A program made the position numbers and the translations under genes. Of a DNA stretch of 64,000 nt, positions 1 to 10,288 are shown one piece after another (positions within the stretch are counted from its first letter, which is position 1; each line of letters begins with the position of its first letter). Below the pieces are notes generated by a model that was not told the origin of the DNA, searched no databases, and was given only the letters and a program-made list of their open reading frames with translations. Origin of the DNA: Syngnathus acus (lineage: Eukaryota; Chordata; Actinopteri; Syngnathiformes; Syngnathidae); assembly GCF_901709675.1 (NCBI RefSeq), contig NC_051090.1:9190842-9254841 (forward strand), read 5' to 3'.

Positions 1-1358
1 CACCATCTTTCAGATTGCATTTATCTGTCCCAAGGTTTCAAGTCAGGCTAAAATCAGAGGTCAAAATGTCTGTACAGTGTAGCATATTTCTCATGAATCA
101 TTCTTTTAATCAATCAGTACAAAATGAGGATTTTTCAGACCACATTGCAGCATTTTGAGCCCAACTCATAGAGGCCACCATAAATTACAACAATATACGT
201 CTTTTAGCAGACTTAACAAAAAAAAAAAAAATCAGCAATCAGAAACAATGAATGAAAACAAGGAAAAATCTACAATAATAATTGTCCCCACCAAGACTGG
301 TTCAACAGAGCCTTAGTGCTCTGCTCTGTCTTAAGCCAATAGCGGACCCAGTCCTATCTGCTGCTGTGAACATAATTTGAAATGACAGTTTAAGTGGCTT
401 ACCTACCCTCCGGACCTTCTGAAACAAGGAGACAGCACCTACAGACCTTCAAGATGGTACTGTGCCTTGTATGTGTGGGTGGAGGTAAGATGTGGTAAGA
501 GTGGCAAAATGGGAATTGGAAGAGAAATAAAATATTTTCACATGTTGTCACCCTTGAACTACAATAAGTTTGCAAAGTACACTTCAGAGATTTATGTCAT
601 CGCACCTCAAGGTTGTTCTCGTCCTGTCAAACTGAATAAAATTGTATCAACCACGCAAATTAGTCTAAATGCACCTGACACAACAAGGTTTATACTGTAG
701 ATGTCAATACAAAGTGTTAGATAACATACACACGGCTATTGGAAGTACATTGAGATGATAGCAAGATGACAGTTAAGATTATGATTACACTTGCTGCATA
801 CGACTCTGGTTTGGGCAAAATTTAAAAAAGAATGTGTGCACTTAGAGGGCCACAGTGCACAGGTGATTGGACCAATGCAAATGTACCCCAATTGCCTCAC
901 CAAAAAATGTAATAAGTGCTGGTGAAAAATCCCTCTCTTGCACATTAACAACAGCAGTAAAAATCCATAATCTGAAGATTGCTCTGTACCAATATTAATA
1001 AGATTTATCTGCACCAATATTGGTTCTCCAAACTGATATTTTGTCTGTACAGAATGCAAATGTTTGGGTCTCTGGATCGCCTACCCAACTATCAAGTGTG
1101 AAATTACAAAAGCAAGAACTCATTTGGGGGGTGGGATGCCTTTTTCTGAAAATGTGCTAGCTGATGTTGTAGATGTTGGTACTGGCATTTAAACACTACA
1201 ATCCCCACACAGACTTGTATATCAAGCCACATGGCAACATAAATTGACAAGTGCTATGTGGCAACCTGTTAATGATAAAGTGGCACCTCCCTGAACGAAA
1301 AGAAATAATCAATGTTTTTACTCTTTATGATGGATTCACTCTTTGTCAAAAATAAAAT
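1..1358. other. Unique noncoding DNA, no gene seen
   Basis: AT-rich, single-copy-looking sequence. The open frames are short, have no recognisable domain and are not supported by any exon-like context. No MITE ends, LTR ends or tandem arrays are visible apart from a 13-base A run near 220. Confidence 0.6.
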
Positions 1359-1537
1359 TGTCAAGGCTCATAAAAGCGGAATGGAGCAGGGCGACCAAAT
1401 GCAGCTTGGACCAAGGTTTATTGAAGGGAAAAGGGTGGTGGAGGACAGGATGAGGGGAACAAACAGGCAGGAAAACATGGCAACGTACAGTCAGCAGAAA
1501 CGGACGCGGGACAGAGACGCAAACGGACACCATGACA
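1359..1537 (-). mobile_element. Degenerate short LTR relative of the 27.8-kb element
   Basis: Starts TGTCAAGG and shares about 50 bases (1379-1425, including AAATGCAGCTTGGACCA and GGTTTATT) with the U5/R side of the LTRs at 27761 and 3841. A matching end reads CATGACA at 1531-1537. The flanks are AAAAT (1354-1358) and AAAAA (1538-1542), a possible decayed 5-bp target duplication. The middle has diverged or been replaced and the piece is much shorter than the 350-447 bp relatives. Strand is set by the AATAAA signal, which reads on the minus strand. It is probably an old solo LTR of the same superfamily, but the boundaries are tentative. Confidence 0.4.
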
Positions 1538-1555
1538 AAAAACACGCAATGTGAC

Positions 1556-2131
1556 ACACAAGGCTAGCAAGGAGAAAGTGTGGATAAGGTCCACTCCGCG
1601 TGGCGATCGGCGCTACCAAGGACCGGAGACGTCATACTATGCTCCTATTTGTCATGGTACCACAATACTGCAGAAAAGCCGATGGGGTCAGCAGGTTTAT
1701 AAATGGGTAAAATATTTCTCCTCTATCACTTAAGTGTTAATGCTTCAAATGCTTCAAGAGTACAGTATTGTATCTTTCAACATAAGACAGAAATTGCAAA
1801 AAATCCCTTTTCCGTCTCTCTACAAGAGTTCTTCAGAGGTTTGTACAGGCTCGGCTCGGAATTCTAGAGTGAGACATGAAAACGTGGAGCAATAGTCATG
1901 GAGATGTTGACACAGGTTGTCGGAATGCTTGATTTAACTCCTGGACGGATACGTTCCAATTTTCTTGCTACAAACTGGCTCAGGTAACCCACACCGGTGA
2001 TATAGACTGCATATACTGCATGATTACTAAACTGACACATAAGCTTCCTTCTCAGTCTTGGGCTGTTGATAACATTGACACATGAAATAGTATTCTCTAA
2101 GTTCTAAAATGTATATTGTGATCATTGTGAT
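1556..2131. other. Noncoding DNA, no feature recognised
   Basis: No tandem repeat, element end or credible reading frame recognised. The first ~100 bases are somewhat GC-richer and could belong to the LTR-like fragment just before it. Confidence 0.5.
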
Positions 2132-2235
2132 ATGATAATTATTATAATTATTAATAACAATGCCACCACCACCACTACCACCACTACCACTACCACTACT
2201 ACTACTAATAATAATAATAACAACAATAATACTCC
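2132..2235. repeat. AAT/ACC/ACT trinucleotide microsatellite
   Basis: Imperfect trinucleotide tract passing from ATT through ACC and ACT to AAT units. It produces poly-threonine, poly-asparagine and poly-serine/glycine frames that are not genes. Confidence 0.9.
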
Positions 2236-2354
2236 CTCCATTTTCTGTACTGCTTTTCCCCACGGGGGTCATGGGCGTGCAGGAGCCTATCCCAGTAGCC
2301 ATTGGGCAGTAGGCGGGGGACACCCTGAATCTGTTGCCAGTCATTTGCAGGGCA
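2236..2354 (-). repeat. Teleost interspersed repeat fragment ('CCATTTTCTGTACTGC...CAGGGC')
   Basis: Contains the hallmark blocks of a very common fish repeat: CCATTTTCTGTACTGCTT, GGAGCCTATCCCAG, AGGCGGGGGACACCCTG and CAGTCATTTGCAGGGC. The same blocks recur at 34650-34780 in this window. It sits between two AAT-type microsatellites. Family name and class (SINE or LINE tail) are not decidable from the fragment, and the strand is nominal. Confidence 0.75.
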
Positions 2355-2464
2355 TAATAATAATAATAATAATATTAATAATAATAACAATAATAATAAT
2401 AATAATAATAATAACAATAATAGCTTGGATTATTATTATTATTATTATTATTATGATTATTATT
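2355..2464. repeat. AAT then ATT microsatellite (self-complementary)
   Basis: (AAT)n for about 70 bases, the spacer AGCTTGG, then (ATT)n for about 35 bases. The two arms are complementary, so the tract can fold back on itself. Frames through it encode only runs of I, N or Y. Confidence 0.9.
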
Positions 2465-2716
2465 CTGCTGTATGCACACTTGCTCCATTTTTTCTCCTCT
2501 TATTTATTTATTTATGTTATTTGTTTATTTATTATTTATTCATCGCTCTTATTTATTCATTGTTTGTGCCTTCTTGTTTTTACTTTTTGTGCTGTTTACT
2601 TGTATGTATATTGTGTAATATGTCTTGTCACCGTGGGATAGTGGGAAACGTAATTTCGATCTCTTTGTGTGTCTTGACATGTGAAGAAATTGACAATAAA
2701 GCAGACTTTGACTTTT
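2465..2716 (+). mobile_element. LINE 3' UTR fragment, 5'-truncated (CR1/L2/Rex1-type)
   Basis: Nearly colinear with the 3' UTR of the LINE copy at 11803-12047: CTGCTGTATGCA, CTCCTCTTATTTATT, ATTTATTCATCGCTC, GTCACCGTGGGATAG, TTTCGATCTCTTTGTGTGTC, then ATTGACAATAAAGC and GACTTTGAC. No coding part remains, as expected for severe 5' truncation during target-primed reverse transcription. The AATAAA near the end is the poly(A) signal of the element. Confidence 0.8.
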
Positions 2717-3651
2717 ATACACAGTCCCACCTTTCTTTCAATGGACCCAGGATGCTATATTAGTGAAATAGTTTATTCAAGATCCTTGAATAATGCCTTG
2801 ATTTGGCACACTCATGTAAAGTGTCAAATAAATGGAGTGTACATTCTGAAAATATTAACAAACATGAATGTGTTTTTGTTATTGCTGTGTGAATGAAATT
2901 ATTAAATATTTATCTTCAATGGAGTAAGCAAGTGCACTCTCACTCTGGGAGACAGCTCAACCACAGTATTTTATTTTGAAGGTTGTTTCCAAGATGTCAA
3001 TGGATATCAGAGCTTTCCCACATCTCTGTGCCCTCTACGGCCCTCCATGGTTGCATTCCATCTCAATGTTTCCTCTAAACCTCAAACCCCACTGAGCTGA
3101 AAGTTTTGTTGATGGATGTTGAAGGCTACATTGGTCCCACAGCAATTAACTCTTCCCCTGCAAGAAGCCGCCTGTCAGAGTGATGGGATCTCTCCACTAC
3201 TGCAGCCTGTCACAGAATCCAGGAGGGGTTGCAGACAAATGCCTCATCTATGCGTTTGTTTTACTCTTTAGCCTGCAGTGAAGTGGTCGCTCAAGCAAAG
3301 AGTTATGTACATAAACGGCATGCCATCAATCGCCCCACTGCACAGTTGGCATAGCAGATCTACAAAGCATTCTTGAAGTAAGATTTAAGGACCCTCAGTT
3401 AGGTTTTTGAAGGGACAACCACTGTTTCAGTTTAACACTGGTCAAAGAAATTTGGATTTGTCCTATATTTTTGTGGAGAGTGAGAGTAAAGAAATGATAT
3501 ACAAACCAAGGGCAGCCTCATATCAGTCACCTTGTTGCACACACCATATGAGAAATGCTTTAATTTCATTGAATGAAAAGTGTAAAATCAGATATGGTTT
3601 TCCGTATCTCTCTTGCTTGTGTGTACACACTTGCAAACATAGGTCATGAAA
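2717..3651. other. Unique noncoding DNA
   Basis: No repeat ends or credible coding sequence recognised. Frames of 70-80 codons occur but lack domains. Confidence 0.55.
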
Positions 3652-4502
3652 TACCGTATTTTCCGAACTATAAGGCGCACCGGACTATAAGGCGCACCTT
3701 CAACGAATGGCCCATTTTAAAACGTTGTCCTTATATGAGGCGTACCATTAATGCATCATGTCAGATTTTTAATCCAGATCATATCATTCTCCATTTTATC
3801 TTTTTTATTTCAACTTCAGACGCAACAAATTACTTTATAATGTCACGAACGGAGAGTAGAAATGGAGCTGGGCGACCAGGTGCAGCTTGGACCAGGGTTT
3901 ATTGCAGCAAACTCAAAAGACAGACTCGGCAACCCGACGTGACTTAACATCAAAACTAACAGGACTGACCGACAGAAACGTGATACACAAGACAGGAACC
4001 AAACAACCTCGTGGCAGGGACACATGCATTGTCCACATCTCATGCAATGCTCCGACGGCGAGTGACACACAAACAGAACTTAAATACAACACAGGTAACG
4101 AGAGGCAGGTGAGTGTGATTACACTGATCATGGGTACACAGGAAGGGAGGGGCGAGCACACAGACACACTGACAAACTATGGACATGATCCAGGACACAT
4201 AGCAAAAGGGGGGACGAGACATGACAGAACCCGAACAGAAACCATGGCAACCTAGACACCTAACAAAACTGGGGACGAGACATGACATATAATCACAAAA
4301 TAATGCTCCGTAGTCTTTTTGATTCATGATTCATAGTCTTCAGCGGGCAACGTATGATTGATTTCATGACACAATGCTTCGGGCCAGTTTAAATTTAGGA
4401 ATTTGGTCCATATATAAGGCGCACTGGACTATAAGGCGCACTGTCGGCTTTTGAGAAATTTTTAGGTTTTTAGGTGCGCCTTATAGTCCGGAAAATACAG
4501 TA
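3652..4502. mobile_element. MITE, 'ATAAGGCGCACC' family (copy A1), interrupted by a solo LTR
   Basis: Ends are inverted: CCGTATTTTCCGAACTATAA on the left and TTATAGTCCGGAAAATACAG on the right, each bordered by TA (3652-3653 and 4501-4502), the target duplication used by Tc1/mariner-class transposons. Subterminal boxes GGCGCACCGGACTATAAGGC repeat inside both ends and may be transposase-binding sites. No transposase frame is present. An LTR (3841-4287) was inserted later, so about 400 bp is MITE proper. Other copies are at 55719, 60389, 62392 and 63609. Confidence 0.9.
3841..4287 (-). mobile_element. Solo LTR nested in MITE A1
   Basis: Begins TGTCACG and ends GACATGACA, flanked by a perfect 5-bp target duplication TATAA (3836-3840 and 4288-4292). 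Most of it aligns with the LTRs at 27761 and 28736, through GCAGCTTGGACCAGGGTTTA, TGCTCCGACGGCGAGTGACA and ACAGAACTTAAATA. On the minus strand a TATTTAAG-type TATA box precedes an AATAAA signal, giving transcription direction minus. It is longer than the 350-bp relatives because the terminal block GGGACGAGACATGACA occurs twice (near 4211 and 4272) with about 45 bp between. With no internal region it is best read as a solo LTR left by LTR-LTR recombination. Confidence 0.9.
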
Positions 4503-5270
4503 CTTCATTTTCAATTTACTTTCATTTAATTCATATTCTATGACGCTCAACTGTACAGGTATAAAAATAAAAGTAGGATTGACTTTTGTTACTTTGTGAT
4601 GAGACAGTTATGAAACCACAGCAGTAATTTGATTAGAAACTAATTTGTGGTTGAGAGAAAGCCAGTGGGCTGCACTAAATGTTTCTCTGCTTGGGTTTGA
4701 CCCACCTTAGTTCAGCAAGAAAAAGTATTCAGTCTTCATGTTCATCTGATCAAATTATAGTAATTGAAATCTTCTGCCTGTCTGTTTTCAGCTATATAGT
4801 CCATATCTTTTTTTTTTTTTCCAGAATATTATTGTATAAACTGCTTTTCATTTCTAAAATTATCTTCCTCCGATAAATCAGGTTTCTGTACTTAAAAAAA
4901 AAACTAATTAGCAACCATGTTGAGAAGGTTGATGTATAAAAGGGGTAGGAAAAAAACAAGCAATAGCTTCTTCCTTCTCCTTTTTTGAACATGTTGATTT
5001 ATGTGCCATGAAATTATGTGAAAATGTGAAGAAAAAAAATGATTTTGTGTTTGGTCGATCTTATGTTCAAAAATAAATTTCACTTCACTTCATCTGACTT
5101 TGAAAACAATTAACCTACCGTTCATCTCATATGAAATTATCTCAGTAATGGAACATGTTTGAAGTTCAAATATAATGGTTTGTTAGAACATCATGTGGAT
5201 GAATGACCCATTTCTCATCCTGGTTGTTCCAAGGAATATTAGCAGAAAATTCTTCACTGAACCTATCATA
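4503..5270. other. Unique AT-rich noncoding DNA
   Basis: No element ends or credible gene. Short poly(T) and poly(A) runs near 4808 and 4893. Confidence 0.55.
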
Positions 5271-5392
5271 TGTGTTTTTGGAATGAGGGTAGAAACCAGA
5301 GAACCCAGAGTAAACACACGCAGGTGAACATGTCCTCCACACAAGTAGACAGGCGCTCAGAACCCACAACCTCAAAACTGCTATCTAGCTAG
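5271..5392 (-). repeat. Teleost interspersed repeat fragment, inverted orientation
   Basis: Shows the reverse form of the common fish block 'GTACTCCGGTTTCCTCCCACATTCC': TTTTGGAATGAGGG, AGAAACCAGAGAACCCAGAG, AACACACGCAGG, and a later AGAACCCACAACCTC. It is the same family as 16975-17262 but on the other strand. Highly mutated and truncated. Confidence 0.65.
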
Positions 5393-5397
5393 TAAAT

Positions 5398-5460
5398 ATC
5401 CATCAAAAAGAGAGCGTGCGAAAGAGAACGAGAGAGAGGAAAAGAGAGAAAGAGAGTTCT
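5398..5460. repeat. GA-rich low-complexity tract
   Basis: Purine-rich stretch of AGAGAG and GAAAGAG units, about 60 bases. Confidence 0.8.
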
Positions 5461-7123
5461 GCCATCTATTGGGCTTCAGGCCATTTTACCCAGGACAGAT
5501 GCCCTTTCCAAAGCTTTGATGCCCATGCAGAAAGTGGGTACGAACAGGTGCCTGTGGATGTCCCCTGAGGTGGATTCCCGGGCCCCCCACCTTTGCACTA
5601 CATTGGCTACTTTGAAAGCAGAGAGCAGGTGGAGTTATGCGCTGGAAAGGAGTTCTGCTTGTAGTTCCTCACCTTCTGAACTCCAGAAAATCAATTTCTG
5701 CTTCTGCCATGTCAAGGTTTGAGAGCCTCTAACTCACAGATTTCAAAAGGTATGAGAGAAACCCTTTCATTGGCTGCGAAGCAAGTTGGCTGTGTTCATG
5801 TCCACAATGGTGCAAACCTCCCATGGGGGTTAAAGTGAGTGACAATTAAATCCTGCTAACTCCCTCTTTAAAGGAGTGCAAAGTTAATAAGTACTGTTTA
5901 AAAAAAAATGTTCCTCGATTTTTTCTACCTCACATACCATAATTCCAAAAGTGTATTCAAATGCAGTGTGTTATGTATCAAATTGTGTTTCATTAGGAAT
6001 GTGTATTATTGTTCCATACAATTTTACTTGACTCATTGGTAATTAGACAATTAGTTTATTAGTTTGTTTGCTGAGATGTCTTTTAAGAAAAGGGTTTGAT
6101 AGACAGGTCATATTTGTATCTGCACTGTGAATTTATACACCGTTACACAAAGTGAAGCAATCACAATCATTTAATTAGTGCTGTGAAATTCTCTTGATTG
6201 GAGGCGCTAATTAAAGAACTTTATTAAACTTTCTTAACCTCTGCTTGACTGTTAACATTCTCCACAACAAAACAAGTGATTTTCTTCTTTACCACAGGCA
6301 ATACAATATCAGCACCTAAGTAGTTTTTAGACAGGTATATATATATATACACTATATATATATATATTGTGTAGTACTGGTTGTGTCTGAGTTTAGCAGT
6401 TAAGTGACAATGTATTCCTACCTCCATCTCATAATTTCCACCAGAAGCAAATTAAATGTAATTCTTTGTTAAGACCAACAAAAGTAAAAACCCCACTAAC
6501 TAGTTTTATCATCTAAATTAATTGACAGTGATACCCTTCGTGGAAGGATAAGTGATTGTCATAAGTGGGTCTGCCCAGTGGCACACTAAGCATCCAATCT
6601 TTTCCTATCTAATTATAAGGGGAGTTATCATACCCCGAATGAGTTTGTGTGTTGCCTACTCCATAAGGCAAGGACAAAATGATGTAAAGCTTTATTCCTT
6701 TAGATACAGACTCATTTGTTCTTTGTAGGTAGCCACTTTTGTGAGATGCAAGAGCAGTAATGACGAGTGGCCAATCTTAATGTGGAAAAGGTACGGCGTA
6801 TACTTCCAGCACAGGAGATATGATTTAGTTAGAAAGGTAAAAAATGATGGGTTTGAAACAGTACTCCCAGTACATATTATAGTGGAGTGTAATCCTCCCA
6901 AAGACCAAACATTATACAAGCTGTTTATGCATGCACTTTACTGTTGAGTTGAAGTATGCCACAGTCTTTAGGCAGTAGGATGAATGGCAGTATTACCCCA
7001 CATTATCACACCAGTGTTATATAACAAACTAAGGCAAATTCACCTGCAATAAATATACTTCAATTATCTCTTTTTTATGTACACGTGTAAAACCCCACAG
7101 CAGTGTCACAAGGCAAAGATGAT
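5461..7123. other. Unique noncoding DNA with one short (TA)n tract
   Basis: Nothing recognisable as coding. An interrupted (TA)n microsatellite lies at about 6336-6366. 6170-6250 is AT-rich and single-copy-looking. Confidence 0.55.
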
Positions 7124-7780
7124 TACCGTATTTTTCGGACTAAAAGTCGCTCCGGAATATAGGTCGCATTAGCCATAAAATGCACAATAACGTGAAAAAA
7201 ACCCATATATAAGTCGCTCCGGAGTATAAGTCGCATTTTGGGGGAAATTTATTCGACAAAATCCAACACCAAGAGCAGACATGAACGAGCAACAACAGGC
7301 TAAACCATAGGTATGCTAACGTGACATAAACACAAACGAAGAGCTGAGAACGGGCCTGACGTAACATTCAGAGTTATTCAAATAACTATGACATAAATAA
7401 CACGTTTATAAAACCATCTGTGTCACTCCAATTCATTAAATCCATCGATCGTCCTTTATGTCAACAATGGGTGCGCGCCGCTGACGGCGCTTGCACTTCA
7501 AAATATTCCACAGGCCCATATAACGATATATAAATTATACATATATCAAACAGCTATTACATAAGCAATAATATTATCAAACCATCTGTGTCACTCCAAA
7601 TCATTAAATCCATCGATCAAATTCCTCGTCCTTTGTGCGCCCTGACGTCAGCATCGTCGTTATTCCATAGATCTAGTATATAACTATATTGTAGCGTTAA
7701 CAAAGTACAAGGAAAGACGTGGCTTTGGTAAACGGCTCTTTATTTAACAAAACAAACTACCAGGCGTGTGGCGGCGTGGA

Positions 7781-8192
7781 CTTCCAGCCACGGAGGTGGA
7801 AGAGAGCTCTAGAATAGGACCGGGCGTGCGTAAAAGCCATGTCCGAGCCCCATCCACCGTCCCCGGACAGCCACCCGGCCGAGCACCGGCCCCCGACTTC
7901 AATCCACGGAGGTGAAAGAGAGCTCCGTAGAGTAGGACCGGGCGTGCGTAAAAGCCATGTCCGAGCCCCATCCACCGTCCCCGGACAGCCACCTGGCCGA
8001 GCGCCGGCCCCCGACTTCCATCCACGGAGGTGAAAGAGAGCTCCGTAGAGTAGGACCGGGCGTGCGTAAAAGCCATGTCCGAGCCCCATCCACCGTCCCC
8101 GGACAGCCACCTGGCCGAGCGCCGGCCCCCGACTTCCATCCACGGAGGTGAAAGAGAGCTCCGTAGAGTAGGACCGGGCGTGCGTAAAAGCC
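7781..8192. repeat. 118-bp GC-rich minisatellite inside B1, about 3.5 units
   Basis: The block ATGTCCGAGCCCCATCCACC starts at 7839, 7957 and 8075, exactly 118 bp apart. Units are nearly identical (for example CACCCGGCC versus CACCTGGCC). GC content is far above the surroundings. Every frame on both strands stays open for a while, which produces apparent 64-145 codon frames. These are repeat artefacts, not genes. Near-identity of units implies recent expansion or gene conversion. Confidence 0.95.
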
Positions 8193-8209
8193 ATAATAGT
8201 TTTTCAAAC

Positions 8210-8330
8210 CCTCTGTGTCACTCCAAATCCTTAAATCCTTCAAACTCTTCGTCCTCCGTGTCACTTAGAAACAAAGCCGCTAATGATACGCGGGGCCCTT
8301 CGTCATCTTCGTCATCCCGTGATCGAATCT
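8210..8330 (-). pseudogene. Transposase C-terminal tail remnant in B1
   Basis: On the minus strand the frame ending near 8213 reads an acidic stretch DDEDDEGPRV followed by LSDTEDEEFEGFKDLE and a stop. It aligns with the B2 tail TDTEAEDFIGFSDLE-stop. Two shorter decayed copies end in GFNELE-stop (near 7415) and GFNDLE-stop (near 7585). No upstream catalytic core is present. Acidic C-termini are seen in pogo/Tigger-like transposases, which also use TA targets. That family assignment is inference. Confidence 0.6.
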
Positions 8331-8554
8331 TTGTCCTTTATGTAAACAACTGCCGCGTCGCTGACGTCACATGAAATTCAAATTACAGTAATCCCTTGCT
8401 ACATCGCGGTTTGTTTATCGCGGTTTCACTTTTTTTTTTTTTTTAATTTTGAAAATTTTTGAAAAAATGTACATATAAGTCACTCCTCTGTATAAGTCGC
8501 CCCCCCACCCAAACTATGAGAAAAAACGCGACTTATAGTCCGAAAATTACGGTA

Positions 8555-9489
8555 ATTATGAAAGTACACGAGTTGATTTTATTGAACGTTAACATGTGGA
8601 CTATGCTATCATCTGATTTATTACTGCCTTCTGCCGACTTACACTTATGCCAACACTATTGAAAAAGTAAGAATTTGTGAAGAAGGAAAATACTTTTTCA
8701 CAGGACTATAGGTTTCTGCATAGCAACACAAGTGATTGAAGTATTTTATGACACGTGCAGATATGAAGCCGACAATAGTCATCTGGTGCTTGTATAAGAT
8801 AACATTCTGAAGCATACACAGTTGGCGAGAGTGCCACCTGTAGGAATGACAAGCTAGCATAAAATAGTAATTCTTAAAATTCACTGATAGATCAATCACT
8901 TTCATATCTAAATCTTTCCTGTTTGAATTTTTAGTGACCCAGTGATGAGAGTTGCATTATCACTAAGATGTATAGCAGGAAATATTCATTTCTTTATCAA
9001 CAGACAGACAAGCAGTATTCATTTCTTTATCAACAGACAGACAAAGAGCACTATATTCAACTCACTTGGCATGAATAATTTCCAATTGCTGCCATTTATT
9101 CAGTCACAGAATGACCATGTCCGCAGACAGGAAATTACTTGTAGAGTCGTGCATACCAATCAGGACTTAAACTCATTTCTTTATGCATGACTACTTTGAG
9201 ATTGGCATTTTGCCTTTTAACAAAGGTAACAATTGGAGAGATGAACTGCACCCCCAGAGCTTTTAATGTCTTCTCTTTTGCAATTCTAGAGATTTTAATA
9301 CACACATTTGTTAACCTTGACTACTCCTTGACTGTTCCTGTTACGTGGGAGAAAACAAATACATTAAAAAAAATCTCCCCAATATTCAAATGTAAAAGAC
9401 TGAATCAACTGAGAAATTGAATTATTTGATTATAAAGTAACCTAATCCATGAGTTTTGGAGGCTTTGCAGGGTTTAGTCTGGATTAGTA
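8555..9489. other. Unique noncoding DNA
   Basis: No credible gene. A short direct repeat (ATTCATTTCTTTATCAACAG, 8984 and 9018) is the only structure noticed, a 34-bp-period duplication of two units. Confidence 0.55.
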
Positions 9490-10144
9490 AATCAGATCTG
9501 TTTCCAGTAAATGTTGGACTCCACCAAGTACCCTATGGACAAAGTTTCTAGGTGCAGCCGAGGCATAGAGGGGGTCAGGTTTGTTGGCCTCAGTATAGCA
9601 TTGCTGCCTTTTTACAGATGATGAGGTTCGGGTAGCTTCATCAAACCACGATCACCAGCTTTTATTGGAGCAATTTGCAGCTGAGTGTGATTAAGATGGG
9701 TTGTAAATCAGCACCTCCAAAACTGAGACAATTGTCTTCAGTAAAAAAGAAAAAAGGGTATGTATTACGGGTCTTGTTCACGAGTGAGGGGAGGATGGAG
9801 CGGGATTTGGACAGGCGGATAACTGTAGCATCTGCAAAGAAGAAGCCGAAAGGCGAAATTCTCAATCTACGACATCACCTTCACCTACAGGCATGAGCTG
9901 TGGGTCGTGACCAAAAGAACAAGATTCCTGACACAAGCAGCCAAAATGAGTTTCCTCCGTAGGGTGTCTGGGCGCTTCCTTAAAAATAGGTTGAGAAGTT
10001 CGATTATTCAGGAGTTGCACTGAGTACAGCCGCTGCCCCTCTGCATTGAGAGGAGTCCATGAGATGGCATGGGTATCCGATCTGGATGACTCCTGGACCC
10101 CTGGCTGATGAGGTGTTACGGCCACATCCCACCAGGAGAAGATC
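9490..10144 (+). pseudogene. Broken LINE reverse-transcriptase 3' fragment
   Basis: Matches a widespread fish non-LTR retrotransposon. Recognisable in broken frames: GTTGGACTCCACCA, CTATGGACAAAGTTTCTAGG, AGATGATGAGGTTCGGGTAG (the decayed FADD-box region of reverse transcriptase), then LFTSEGRMERDLDRR at about 9770-9815, [12 protein letters not shown] near 9893-9928 and MSFLRRVSG near 9946. Multiple stops, frameshifts and a deletion around 9840 break it. The coding end, with a decayed equivalent of the usual GEVFR.CPTRR region near 10109, runs directly into a GGAT array. Clade (RTE- or L2-like) is uncertain. Confidence 0.75.
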
Positions 10145-10288
10145 GGATGGATGGATGGATGGATGGATGGATGGATGGATGGATGGATGGATGGATGGAT
10201 GGATGGATGGATGGATGGATGGATGGATGGATGGATGGATGGATGGATGGATGGATGGATGGATGGATGGATGGACGGACGGATGGGT
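10145..10288. repeat. (GGAT)n microsatellite, about 35 units
   Basis: Almost perfect GGAT array with a few GGAC units at the 3' side. It abuts the LINE fragment, a position where such fish elements commonly carry this tail. Frames give repeated MDGW or IHPS peptides that are not genes. Confidence 0.97.

Larger units (their letters stand above)
7124..8554 (-). mobile_element. Composite element, 'ATAAGTCGC' family (copy B1), 1.43 kb
   Basis: Left end CCGTATTTTTCGGACTAAAA and right end TTATAGTCCGAAAATTACGG form terminal inverted repeats, bordered by TA on both sides. The interior from 7230 to 7420 is colinear, in reverse, with copy B2 (21598-22212): an AATAAA-type poly(A) signal (reads AAATTTATT on plus at 7244), a 3' UTR, and a transposase C-terminal tail ending in a stop. 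This tail region occurs three times (near 7415, 7580 and 8210). Between the second and third lies a 118-bp GC-rich tandem array, and a fragment of another fish repeat (ACAGTAATCCCTTGCTACATCGC) lies at 8386-8430. It is an internally rearranged non-autonomous derivative. Confidence 0.8.

Noticed and set aside
7744-8264. Overlapping 121-145 codon frames on the minus strand
   Set aside because: All lie in the 118-bp GC-rich array and are open simply because stops are rare there.
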